Source of the DNA: Helichrysum umbraculigerum
Taxonomy: Eukaryota; Streptophyta; Magnoliopsida; Asterales; Asteraceae
Direction: 5' to 3'
Assembly: GCA_949592205.1 (NCBI GenBank)
Contig: CATIUR010000006.1
Coordinates: 7,759,001 to 7,823,000, forward strand
Length of the DNA stretch: 64,000 nucleotides
The notes under the pieces are model-generated. The model worked only from the letters and a program-made list of their open reading frames with translations. It did not search any database and had not been told where the DNA came from. A program made the translations under genes and the position numbers. This document shows, piece by piece, positions 1-9,880 of the stretch. Position 1 is the first letter of the stretch. The number at the start of each line of letters is the position of its first letter.

Positions 1-1285
1 CTAAATTTATATAAATTGGTAAATGATTGAGTTAATGTTAAATTGGTAGTATAAACATGTTAATAATCAGATTATGATTATGATTTAAGTGATGAAAGAA
101 AGAATTTAGCATGATGTTAGAAATATGTATATACACACTTTTGGAAATTGGTTCTAAGATGATAAATGAAATTGTGATGAAAGGAATTGTGGTGATGGAT
201 TAAAAAGAACCATTTTCAATGTGTATATAGAAATTGATATGAATAATTACATAGAAAGTAGATTAAGATAAAGTAAAGAACATTGGATTAAATTGATAAG
301 TGTACTAGTATATGTGCAAAGTGTACTATTATGTGCTTATGTGTGTTATGTGTTTAATTGATTAGGTAATAAAGAAGTTGGAAGTGTTGCTAGGGAATTA
401 ATTGTGCAATCGCAAGGTAAGTTTTGGATTTCATGAACATGGGTTAGGAATGGCTTCGGTCATTTGCTAACGGTTTTGTGCGAGTAATGGTTGCGACCAT
501 AGGCTCGTGTGATTGCTAGTAGTATACAACTAGCATGGGCGGTTAAGGATCCTTAGCTAAATTATCATTATTACATGTGAATGTATTTCATTACTTACTA
601 AGCGTTTTGCTTACGGTTGAATAATTCAAATGTTTTAGGTGACACTAGCGGTTCAAGAGGTGATTTGGGCAAGAAACCAGTTGGAAGTTAGAGGTGGAGT
701 ACTTGCTTTGGGTAATTTGCTCGTATTCGTTAAATCATGCTCTTGATGCTTATTACCCCATCTTTTGTAAAACTAATGTTAATAGTCGTTTTTGGTACTT
801 AAGGTTTGTTGATTAAAGTTGTAAATGGTATGTAAATGTTGATACCATATCAAAGTTTTGGGTTTCAATATTGATATGGTACTAATGTTTAGGTTGTTTT
901 GTTTCAAAATATTAAACGGGTCAAGTGACTCGATAAGTGGATTCAAAGTGTGTTTGATTGTAAATTGATGTATTGATGTTGCGGAAATGGTATTATGTAC
1001 AGGTGATGGATTAAAAAATGTTGCGGAAAGTTGTTTTGGCATGGTTTTGGTCAGGCTGTTTTACAGTCTGCACAGGGTCTGTTATGACCAGGGTCGCGGC
1101 GCAATGGTTTCAGGTCGCAGCGCGATCTTAACTTTAATTGCGGCGCAACGACGAGTGATCGCGACGCGATTCAAATCTTTAATTGCGACGCGATTGTTTG
1201 TTATTGCGGCGCGATCTTGTTACAGATTAAACAAAGTTCTTTAAAAACACTAAAATAATTACATAAAAATTATTGGGGTGTTTCA
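1..1285 (+). repeat. 3' portion of a Ty3/gypsy LTR (plus orientation)
   Basis: The window opens inside an LTR-like sequence. Around 593-650 it carries the phrase 'TTACTAAGCGTTTTGCTTAC' followed shortly by 'GGTGACACTAGCGG', wording I associate with plant chromovirus LTRs. It ends at 1285 with 'GGGGTGTTTCA', a typical LTR terminus (..CA). No primer-binding site follows 1285, so this is either a 3' LTR or a solo LTR. The 5' end is not visible. The short ORFs inside it (for example 987-1244) show no protein family and are not called. Confidence 0.5.
1088..1222. repeat. GC-rich array of GCGACGCGAT-like words in the LTR
   Basis: A CpG-rich island stands out from AT-rich surroundings. Words such as 'GCGGCGCAA', 'CGCAGCGCGATC' and 'ATCGCGACGCGAT' recur at irregular 20-30 bp spacing, several of them near-palindromic. 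It is the counterpart of the arrays in the other LTRs of this window. Confidence 0.6.
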
Positions 1286-2689
1286 AAAGGGGGGGGCGTA
1301 TGGCATTCATTTGCTTGTTACCTATGGGGAATCGCCTTCATTAAAGAATATAAACATAATATTCTTTAAAATGTTTAAGTTTTTACCTGCAAAAACTAAG
1401 GGAAATGATAGTACATTAGGAGAATAAGCTTCACAATAATAAGCTTAAGTCCTAAGTATGATATGTTAGTAGGTTCAAATAAAGTTACTTTAGAACTACA
1501 GCGGTGCTATCAGATATGTGTTTATATTTATTTGATTATACACCTATATCCACAAGTTATAATTTGTCTATTTTTAGTGAAAACTTTAGATGGCTTCATC
1601 ATATGATGTACTGGTAGGCAAATTATATGAAATTTTCTAAGCCTTAAGAAGTTAATTAACTACTTGTTTATTATCTTGTGTTACTATTCTATGATGTATG
1701 ACATTAGTCTTAATTGTTGAGTGATGGTATTGCCATACACTGTTATCATGCATTTTTAATTTCAATTGACAAATAGTAGCAATATGGGTATTAACTTAAT
1801 TACTGGTAACTTTGTTGTACTGAGTAAAGATCTGAAACCTTTAATTAAATTAATATTCTCAAATATATTTTGAATTATGCAAGAAGGGATTCTCTGTTGT
1901 ACTAAGTACAGATTTGGATAACATAGCATATTCAAGGTATGTCTGGTATTTGTCTAACCTTAAAATTCAAGTGTATGTTATATGTTTCGAAAAGATACAT
2001 TATTTAGTAACCACTACCTTGAAAATTTAATGATGCAGTGTTATGAGCTTTACTTGAAATTCTTCAGTATGTCATATAATAGGAAGCACTTGATAATATT
2101 CATACTAACAATAAAGTGTTTGCTTAGAAAATTGAGTATAATTTGTTTATGTGGATCATAATACCGGTAATCGTCTTGAAATGTCTATAATTAAAAATAT
2201 TCACTTTCAGTGAGTAATGCATTTATTAATTATGCTATGTGGATAAAGGTACCTAAGATATAATTTTATAAATATAAATGTATAAATGATAAATTTAGTT
2301 GTAATTTTATAGTAATTTATTTGAATTTCATGAGGTACGTATACTACCAATCTGCTTAGACTTTTTAAATAACTACTTAATTGCTTATTCTTACTAATAT
2401 GATCCCTAAGCAGATAAATTCTTATTCATTTTGTTTATGTATTTTGTTTTTGCTCAAGTGATTAATAAAATGGTACTTGATACCAATGTTTATATAATTG
2501 TGTTTTTATCTTATTTTATTTTATTTTTTATCTTTATGTTTAATTAAAGTTTTTGTGTTTATTAGACTTTACCCTTTGGAATTAAATTATGCTGAATATT
2601 TTCTATTTTGAGTTGAACAATCGTAACAAATACAAGTGAAAAATAATCTTATTTTAGACTTGTACAAATGATGGGTTTTAATTTATACT
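1286..2689. other. AT-rich intergenic DNA, no gene seen
   Basis: This 1.4 kb has no ORF of note, no recognisable TE protein and no clear terminal repeat. It begins with a G-run just after the LTR end and is otherwise A/T-rich with frequent stops on all frames. Confidence 0.6.
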
Positions 2690-3400
2690 TAGTGTTTAAT
2701 TCGCATTTTAATTTAATCCTGCGAGTTGACTTAGTCAACCTGCGGATCGAGTTCCATTCTCGCGAATCGAATACAGAGTATAAAGGGGAGGTCAAACGAG
2801 TCAACCAGACCACTGAGCCCACAACATATTCGCGAGTTCACTTATTATGTGCGAATCCGCTTCCTGGCGAAACTAGGCGAAAACTTTATTTTCGTTTGAT
2901 TTCGATCTTATACACACGGGAACGAGTTTTTGAATCCGTAGGTTTTATACACCACTTCATTGCGAACATTTTGAGGTATAAATCAACGGATTTCACCGTT
3001 TAAATTGCAAGAAATCGAAGTTTTTAATAAACTAGGGTTTCGGTTTAAAGTTAGATCGATTCACGTAGATTAATGGATTGTTAGAACACGAATCCTTAGG
3101 ATTAATGTTAAACGAACCTTAATAAACGTAAATGTATCGATTGATCGTGTTAAAACTACCAAAATCATTGATTTTAAGTTTAAACACGCGACGGACGATC
3201 ATCAAACGAGTTGAGCTTACGATTCAACTCGCAGCGAGTTGACTAGCGGATCGAGTTGATTAGTGGATCGACTGACGAGTTGATCTGCGGATCGACTTGA
3301 TTAGCGAGTTCAATTGGATGAGAATCTAATTGCGAGTTGACTGGCGAATCGAGTCATACTCAATTCGCATGTTGTTACTCTGCGAGTCCAGGAGTTAAGA
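2690..3400 (+). repeat. LTR-like relic with CGAGTTGA-type word arrays
   Basis: Two stretches (about 2720-2770 and 3195-3400) are packed with variants of 'GCGAGTTGA' and 'GCGGATCGAGTTGA', including the near-palindrome 'AACTCGCAGCGAGTT' around 3223-3240. A TATA-like 'GTATAAAGG' lies near 2778. The same vocabulary is used in the copia LTR at 8214-8360, so this is probably 5' LTR or promoter sequence of the same or a sister element, although I could not align it to that LTR end to end. The 111-aa ORF at 2668-3003 is read through these repeats and is not called. Confidence 0.4.
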
Positions 3401-3444
3401 TTTTTTCAGTAATAACTTTTATATATATTGGATTCGTATGAACT

Positions 3445-3450
<6 letters not shown>

Positions 3451-3492
<42 letters not shown>
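3451..3492. repeat. (AT)n microsatellite
   Basis: About 21 uninterrupted AT dinucleotides directly precede the first copy of the duplicated leader block. Confidence 0.95.
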
Positions 3493-3495
<3 letters not shown>

Positions 3496-3640
3496 AAGTC
3501 TACCGATTCAAAATGTAATCGAGTGGCGTGTTCTAATTTTATATTAGCGGTATAATATATATATATTTATTTTATAAAACGTTATAGACTTGAGAATTTC
3601 CTATTAACAAGTAATTAACGGAAATCACATATTGAACTTA
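3493..3640 (+). promoter_or_regulatory. Leader block A (first copy of a duplicated block)
   Basis: This roughly 130-bp block reads 'ATCGAAAGTCTACCGATTCA', then 'ATCGAGTGGCGTGTTCTA', 'TATTAGCGGT' and 'TAGACTTGAGA'. A diverged copy with the same order of words lies at 6421-6545. Each copy sits upstream of an accessory ORF whose ATG is 2 nt after a splice acceptor. A role in transcription or as an alternative leader exon is inference. Confidence 0.45.
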
Positions 3641-3809
3641 CGACTTATTAGTTATAAGTTATATATGTTACATAGTTATACGACTTGAGACAATTATGTA
3701 ACAAGTTATATATATAATTTAAAACTAAGATGTTTGATGAATACATTTTCATAATACATTATAGTTTATGTGCATTATATGTTATTGTCATGTGTGTTAT
3801 TCTACAGAT

Positions 3810-6263
3810 ATGGCACGACAATTTGACAAAGGTCACAACATTCTAGTTGATCTAGATGTACGTGCAAAGGGAGCTAGCAAAGTAGCTCAGGTGCTTACGT
3901 TTTTGGCACGCTCACGTATTCGATATGCTGTTACAGCATCTCCACCTATTTCTCAGGCGATTCTGACTGATTTCTGGACGGATATACATTATGACGAATC
4001 AGAAAATCCACCAGAGATTAGAACAACGGTCAATAATCAACCGATTGTTTTTACGGCTGGTAATCTTAGGGAGATTTTGCAGCTTGGTACGGAAGAGTAA
4101 GAGAATGGGGATTTGGAGTATCCCATGGATTTTATTGAGGGAGCTATTGGACGTATGGGATATACTGGTGATAGGCGAGGACGTCAATTCCAGAAGCCTC
4201 TGGTTATTGGACAGTGGAGGTTTCTATGGCACGTGATCATCACGGTTTTTGCACCAAAGAAGGGAGGTTTTGATGAGCTGAGCCCTGCCCTTGTATCAGC
4301 TCTACTGTCCCTGGTTTATAACAAACCATACAGTTTTTGTGATTACATTTTTGGAGAGCTGGCTAGACAGATTTCGGGTTCTATCAGATCACGATTTATG
4401 GTTTACCCACGTTTTTGTATGCTGATCATTAGAGCTCGTCTGCCAGAGCTTGTTATTCCTGAGCCACACTTGCGTGTAGATACTATTGGGCTCAGAGGGT
4501 ACAATGCTATGTTTATGCAGACTGTTAGGAAGGAAGGGGTGGTGAAGCCTGAGGAGAGAAATCTTTTTGGATATATCATCGATCCTGCCTATGTTACGCC
4601 GCCAAATCATGGTTGGCAAGATGTTGTTGCTCCTTCTGCTGTTCCAGAGCCTGTAGCCGATGTGGGTCATGCTGAAGGTCCACAAGAGCTTTTGGAGGAT
4701 GTGTTGGAACAACCGGGACATGCTGGGGAACAGGTGAACCCAGATGTTGCTGCCCAGGTGATTCAGGAGGTGCTAGTTGAGCATGATGATGCTTCTGATC
4801 CCTTGCCATGGGATATTGATAGTTATGTTGCACCAACTGAGGTAATATTAAATTATAATATGGATACTTAGGTGATAGAATACTTGTATTAATCATATAG
4901 TATAATATTATTATATAATAAAACTGATATTAGATATTTAGTTGATTAGATAGTGTTTTCTGATCATAAAATATAAATATCATTATACAGAATCCAGAGA
5001 TTTTTGACCTCGAGGTTGAAAGACCTGAGGGTGAACAAGTTGTGAAGGATAGATCTGAGGTTTTACCGACTCAGGTATTATATCAGATTAATACTCAAAT
5101 ATATATTGAACTTGTATGATAGAGCTTCAAGATAATCATAAAATGTTTAATATACTTCATTTTAGGATTCTGTTGGTCCATCTGAAGGTCGTGATGGTGA
5201 AACGGCTTCAGATGATGATTCTGAGAATACACCTTCGCCTCCTCCGTCTATTTCTGAAAACAAGAGGAAGGGAAAGAGTATTCTAGAGGAAGGTTCTGAG
5301 GAGATTGATACTCCGTTGATGAAACGTCCGAGGACGTTGACTATTAGAGAAGGTTAGTATTTATTATGAAGTTAAATAATCTTAACTTGTTGTTTATCAG
5401 GAATTAAACTGAGACAGTTCATTCTGTATACAGTTGCTCAAGATACACCACAGGTAGAGAAGGATACACCGGTGGTTTCTGAACATATATCTTTACCACT
5501 TCAGGTACGAGATATAAGTTTTATAACTACAAGTGTTATGCAATTAATTAGAGTTTGAGACAGAATAATCTGTAACAATTACTGATTTTAATTGTGTTTA
5601 ACTTTACAGCATGAGATTGCTGATCTAGTTCGTGCGGCTAACTTTCCGATGACCAAAGGAACTAGATTTGCGGCAAACTTGCTTACGCATGCTTTGTCTC
5701 AACCGCATACACCACTTACACGAGATTGGCATATTGAGTCTCTCACACCGCCTGGACCTACAACGATACCTATTACTCCGACGACTGATGCTGAAAGGAT
5801 TACATCCTTGGAGTCGAAAGTGAAGGAGTTAGAGAAGGTTGTTGTGAGGGTTCCAGAGTTGGTTGTGAACAATCTTACTCTTGGCCAGCAAGTGCTTCAG
5901 CAGAGTCAAGCTTATAAGACCCTACTGCAGACTCACAATACACTACTTGATGATTTTACTGCCCAGCGACTGAAGCTTGATAACTTAGAACGTTTGGTGT
6001 TAAGAGTTAATTCAGGACAGTCTGCTCAGGGGGAGGTATTGGTATATCTGGAGTCGTGCAAGCAGGATGAGCTGAGAAGGAAAAGAGACTCTGACAGAGA
6101 CGATGATCCCAATGCACCGAGTGGTGAGCAGACCGGTCCTTCAAAGACTGGTGAGCAAGCTACGATTCAGGGGGAGTCTGGTGCTGAAGTTAGTGGTGCT
6201 GGAGCTGGAACAAGTACTGATAAGACCGTACCGGGTGATACTGAAACTGGTAAGATAGCTTAG
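3810..6263 (+). pseudogene. Accessory ORF1 of retroelement, five-exon gene with one in-frame stop
   Basis: The start ATG at 3810 lies 2 nt after a good acceptor (TTCTACAG, AG at 3806-3807). Exons that keep frame with GT-AG ends are 3810-4841, 4991-5074, 5166-5352, 5434-5504 and 5610-6263, about 675 codons. Codon 97 (4098-4100) is TAA, and the same frame continues immediately afterwards with clearly coding sequence, so this copy is broken by one point change. The N-terminal ~220 residues include 'ILTDFWTDI', 'QWRFLWHVI' and 'RFMVYPRFCMLI'. They resemble the recurrent daisy-family ORF often annotated 'synaptobrevin, longin-like'; I see no basis for that name. Exon 1 ends acidic, exon 3 carries a basic patch 'KRKGKS', and exon 5 has a leucine-rich coiled coil ('ITSLESKVKELEKVV') followed by a charged tail. 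The function is unknown. A structural or env-position role is inference. Confidence 0.55.
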
Positions 6264-6923
6264 TATTAGCATAGTACTGTAGTATTTGTAATTATTGTGT
6301 ACTGAACAAATGTAAACTTAATATTATTGTGTAAATATATTCAGCTTAAGGTTATTATTATTTTAAGTAAAATATGTTTTATGTAATTTAAGTTTATATA
6401 ATTATATGTTAAGATAAAATAGTGATCGAAAGACTTCCGACTCATTGAGTAGTCGAGCGGCGTGTTCCGAATAATATCGGCGGTCAAAATTTTTATATAA
6501 CATATGCATTTTAGACTTGAGAGTTTGTATAACTGACAAGTTAAAAAATGTGATAACTTGGTAAATGATATATAATTTAAAGATATAATTGAAAGTTAAG
6601 TTTTTTTAAAAATATAACAGTTCAATTAAGTTTTGGAAATTATATAAGTTAATTAATAGTAAACATGAATGTTTGGTGATTGTTCACAAGACATTAGAGT
6701 TTAAAGTTAATTAAATATTTACTAAGTGTTTGATATAAGACTTTAGAAATCTTAGTTTGATTCAGGGTAATCAAGAAAAGATTTAAAGAGTTATATAGAA
6801 TGCCTTTATATTATTAGGTTTAATAATACAAAAGGATTAATAAAGAAATTCTTAGATTGGTTCAGGGAAATCAATGAAGAATTTGAATTATTAATATATT
6901 TGTATATATGTTTTTCTCTAGGA
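6264..6923 (+). promoter_or_regulatory. Inter-ORF spacer with leader block B
   Basis: 6421-6545 repeats leader block A: 'ATCGAAAGACTTCCGACTCA', 'TAGTCGAGCGGCGTGTTCCG', 'ATATCGGCGGT' and 'TAGACTTGAGAG', in the same order and spacing. The spacer ends in a pyrimidine-rich acceptor (TTTTTCTCTAG, AG at 6920-6921), two bases before the ORF2 ATG. The arrangement mirrors that before ORF1. Confidence 0.45.
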
Positions 6924-7970
6924 ATGGAAATGCTAGATCTATCAGATTCAGGAGATGATATTTTGGATGAGATAGATGAAGATATTGATTATGATATTGA
7001 AGAAGGAGAGTTCAAACTTCCTGAAGATTGGATTGCGGTATTTGAATCTGTGATAGATGAAGGTGTTGATCTGGATGCAAATGTAGATGAACACGTTGTG
7101 AATCCGTCAACGACTGAATTTGTTTTTGTGAATGAACAAGGAGAATCAGTTATTGATTTAGAAGCTTTTGAGAATGCTTCTGAAGATTCAGATACTGAAG
7201 TTGAAGAAATAGAGGACAAATACAAACATTTGGTTGGTAATCCAATGTTTATCCAAGAAATGATTAAGAATAAAAAGGAAAAGAAGCCACGCATTTTGAA
7301 AGAAGTTGATATTACTGGAAAGCGTGTACTCAAATCTGGCATTATTGGATGGTATTATGACTCTGACCTGAAGCTCTTCGCGATCAAAAGGTTTGATGGG
7401 GTTCAATATTTTGAGAAGAAGCTTGCAGTATTTAGTTCGTTGCCTCGATATGAGATTCGAGACTTGGCTAGATTAGATATGATAAATCCAAGTGATGATG
7501 ACTATGCTAAGTATGTTGAGCGTATCATTAGGACTGAGGGATTATCTATGAAGTTTTTAAAGATTAAGCCAAGGAAAGGAAAAATGATAAAGCTGAACGA
7601 ACTCAGTCAGAGGACAGGAAGAAGAAGAAGGAAAAAGGTTTATCCAGCGGTTAAATGCATTAAGCAAATACCTATGAAGACTATGCCTCAGAATATTTTG
7701 GGAAAGTTGAAATATTGGGGGGTAGATGCTGGATCAGGAGAAGCCTTTATGATTGAAGCTGATGATGAGTATCCTGATGGAGAAAAAGAGATTCTTCGTG
7801 TTTATGATCACAAACACCTGATGAACTTGTCAAAGGTAGATCTGATTATGTTGTACAAGAACAAGATCGTATCTACTATTACATGGGGTGATTTAGCACG
7901 AGATTATCACAGGATGGTTAAAACATGCATCAAGCTTAAAATTTTTGCAGGTAGTAAGATTTACTCTTGA
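6924..7970 (+). CDS. Accessory ORF2 of retroelement, intact acidic/basic protein
   Basis: This encodes an intact 348-residue protein from the ATG at 6924; an ATG eight codons upstream at 6900 would lie before the splice acceptor and is disfavoured. The first ~100 residues are strongly acidic (Asp/Glu runs such as 'EIDEDIDYDIEEGE'). The rest is lysine-rich with a compact block 'YYDSDLKLFAIKRFDG', a basic patch 'RRRRKK' and a C-terminal 'MVKTCIKLKIFAGSKIY'. I recognise no catalytic motif, membrane segment or zinc finger. A second copy at 12479-13218 shares most residues while differing at many third codon positions, which argues for a real protein. It ends 54 bp before the LTR, next to the polypurine tract. 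The function is unknown. Confidence 0.6.
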   Translation: MEMLDLSDSGDDILDEIDEDIDYDIEEGEFKLPEDWIAVFESVIDEGVDLDANVDEHVVNPSTTEFVFVNEQGESVIDLEAFENASEDSDTEVEEIEDKYKHLVGNPMFIQEMIKNKKEKKPRILKEVDITGKRVLKSGIIGWYYDSDLKLFAIKRFDGVQYFEKKLAVFSSLPRYEIRDLARLDMINPSDDDYAKYVERIIRTEGLSMKFLKIKPRKGKMIKLNELSQRTGRRRRKKVYPAVKCIKQIPMKTMPQNILGKLKYWGVDAGSGEAFMIEADDEYPDGEKEILRVYDHKHLMNLSKVDLIMLYKNKIVSTITWGDLARDYHRMVKTCIKLKIFAGSKIYS

Positions 7971-8011
7971 AGACCAAAGACAATATGAAGATAAAGACGC
8001 TAGAGCTATTG

Positions 8012-8024
8012 TCAAGGGGGAGTC
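8012..8024 (+). promoter_or_regulatory. Polypurine tract before copia 3' LTR
   Basis: 'CAAGGGGGAGTC' directly abuts the LTR start TGTTGG. The identical motif is present before the second LTR (about 13256-13268). This is the expected plus-strand priming site. Confidence 0.7.
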
Positions 8025-8625
8025 TGTTGGAACATAGTTTGTGATAACAGATCTAGCTTGAAATAGGACTGGTGTAATTATTATCATGTTTGTACATTGG
8101 TTTAGATTTGTAAATGAATATTTGTTTTGTTAGTAATATTCGTTAAATATATTAGCATGTTAAAGTGTTAGACGAATATCGTAAACGAAATAAATAAATA
8201 TACGTTTGTTGCGAGTCGAGTTCTCAAGTCGCAGCGAGTTGAGCTGCAAGATGAGAACTGAACTCGCGAGGATCACGGCGAACATCAGTAGGTCTTGGCG
8301 AGCCGAGTCCATAAGCGGACTTGGGCTGCGAGTTGGGCTGGACTAGCAGGCCCATGCGAGTCGAGACGAACTGAACATATAAATGATTTTCGGTTTAGAA
8401 AATCATTAACACTTTTTGCTATTCTGATTTCATACCTGCGAATTCATATCCAGAGAAAAATAACCTAACGGCTAAGCTTTGACGGTTTATACGTTTAAAG
8501 CTAAGTATTTGTAAACCTAAAACGTGAACTTATTCGTTGTTAGTAAGATAACACCGTATTAAGGGATTCCGCACCTTAATACTACAGATGACGAAGTTAT
8601 CGATCCTAAGAACTAGGGACTTACA
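8025..8625 (+). repeat. Copia 3' LTR, copy 1
   Basis: The LTR runs from TGTTGGAACATAG to 'GGGACTTACA', 601 bp. It aligns along its length with 13269-13827, for example 'TTTGTACATTG' near the start and 'GTATTAAGG..TTCC' near the end. A palindrome-rich GC island lies at 8214-8360 ('AGTCGCAGCGAGTTGAG', 'TTGGCGAGCCGAGTCC'), followed by a TATA box 'CATATAAAT' at 8376-8384. This is the order known for Sirevirus LTRs. Confidence 0.65.
8376..8384 (+). promoter_or_regulatory. LTR TATA box
   Basis: 'CATATAAAT' follows the palindrome array directly. The equivalent position in the second LTR has 'TTTATAAT' (13558-13565). Confidence 0.45.
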
Positions 8626-8867
8626 CTATAAACATATGAAGATTTTATAGCATTATCTTTTGTTAATCGGTTATGTATTAAAATCTTCAGAATCATTATG
8701 AGAACTCAATTATGTTGTAAAACTTATGATCTAAACTATGTATTACCTTTGTAAAATGTATAAACGTCTCATGTAGGGTCGTTTGCTTCTACCTCTGCGC
8801 TTTGATATTGGATTAGTCACACCAAAAAATCGTCACTTCCGCAAACCATTAAATCGGGGGTGTGACA
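8626..8867 (+). repeat. 3' end fragment of a Tekay-type gypsy LTR
   Basis: It ends 'TCGGGGGTGTGACA'. The preceding ~150 bp match the end of the solo LTR at 49312-52015 ('TTTGTAAA..CG..CATGTAG', 'TGGATTAGTCAC', 'CTTCCGCA'). Only the last ~240 bp are present. It abuts the copia LTR on the left and truncates the minus-strand ORF on the right. Confidence 0.6.
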
Positions 8868-9715
8868 ATCGGGTCCCGTTCTATCCAGAACTCAAGTTTC
8901 TTGATCATTGCAGCGACATTGTGATTGACTAATATCATAGATATTGGGAGAAAATCCATGTCGGCAAGTGATTCAAAAAGTAGATCTAAATCTGGTTTAA
9001 ACGTTAGTTCTTGGTCTCTGAAATTTGTGGAAGTGCTTTCGCATTCATGACTTGATAGGCGAAGAAGGAATTCTACTTGTTTTTCTAATTTGTCAATCAT
9101 CTCTCGTTGTTCGTAGGAAAACGGGAGGTCGGCAGAGTTTAATTGCCTAACGAATGTCTTATAGATATCTACCCTACGTGAAGGATTGAAAGAAACGCCA
9201 AGGTGACGTTCTTCAAAACAAGGTTGTTCTGACTCGACTGATGGAACCTTATCCACCACTTGATAAATGGTGTATTTATGTTCATGTGAAAGGAATGGAA
9301 AGATGCCGTCATTACAAGAATTTGACAGGGTTTTGCCATACGCTGATGTTTCAGGAATGAGGGTGATTAAGTCACGTAATTTCGGAGGTTTGACTTCATA
9401 ATCATCTTCGGGAGGATTATCGAAGTGGACAAAATTTGGTAAATCAGGTGAATGCAAAGTTGGAGAGTGATCTTCTGGAGATGATGCAAGGTCAGGTAAC
9501 TGATCTGTGTCATTATAGTCCAGGAAATGTTTTGGAATGGAAACTGAGGTCCTAAATTCTTTTTGGTTTTCGGAGGTTTCCTTAGTTTTAGAGGAAGAAG
9601 GTGAAAAGAAATCAGATCCTATCTCTTTTTCTAAGTAGTTAAAGAGTTCTGTATCATCCATTGCCTTCAATTCATCCGTCGAAATGAGGCAAGAAGTGGG
9701 TTTTCGAGTTGTCAT
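8849..9715 (-). pseudogene. Leader-proximal ORF of the Tat/Athila-type element, 3'-truncated
   Basis: This 288-codon frame starts at 9715, about 147 bp downstream of the primer-binding site, where a gag-region ORF is expected. It is rich in Ser, Asp, Glu and Pro (for example 'SPEDHSPTLHSPDLP'). I see no Retrotrans_gag signature or CCHC knuckle. The last six or so residues are read from the adjoining gypsy LTR fragment (end at 8867), so the stop at 8849 is not native and the true C-terminus is missing. The function is not recognised. Confidence 0.5.
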
Positions 9716-9861
9716 TTTAAACTAATACCATCCTAATTAACTAATACTTAATTAATACTTAATTACTTAAATTAACTTTCGAAAGATACCTGAAAAGGTT
9801 TTGATCGGAAGGATCTCCTAAATACTACTACTTAAGGCGGCTTTAAATCGTACGTTTATGA

Positions 9862-9880
9862 TTCCCCGGCAGCGGCGCCA
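9862..9880 (-). promoter_or_regulatory. Primer-binding site, tRNA-Asp type
   Basis: On the minus strand this reads 'TGGCGCCGCTGCCGGGGAA', six bases after the LTR end. This is the plant Tat/Athila-type site complementary to the 3' end of a tRNA-Asp-like primer. It fixes the orientation of the element (minus) and its LTR end. Confidence 0.75.

Larger units (their letters stand above)
2690..8625 (+). mobile_element. Sirevirus-like copia element, accessory-ORF region and 3' LTR
   Basis: Seen: two accessory ORFs in sense, a purine-rich tract and an LTR beginning TGTTGG at the right end; a second copy of the right part lies at 12473-13827. No gag, protease, integrase or reverse transcriptase is visible between 1286 and 3810. 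The copy is therefore non-autonomous or rearranged, or its 5' half has been replaced. Known: Sireviruses (Ty1/copia) carry an additional ORF between pol and the 3' LTR and have palindrome-rich LTRs, which fits. The lineage assignment is inference from position, PPT/LTR start and palindromes. The left boundary is uncertain. Confidence 0.45.

Noticed and set aside
3810..4871. Synaptobrevin/longin domain in ORF1
   Set aside because: The resemblance is to retroelement ORFs carrying that label in databases; I see no longin fold signature or SNARE motif.
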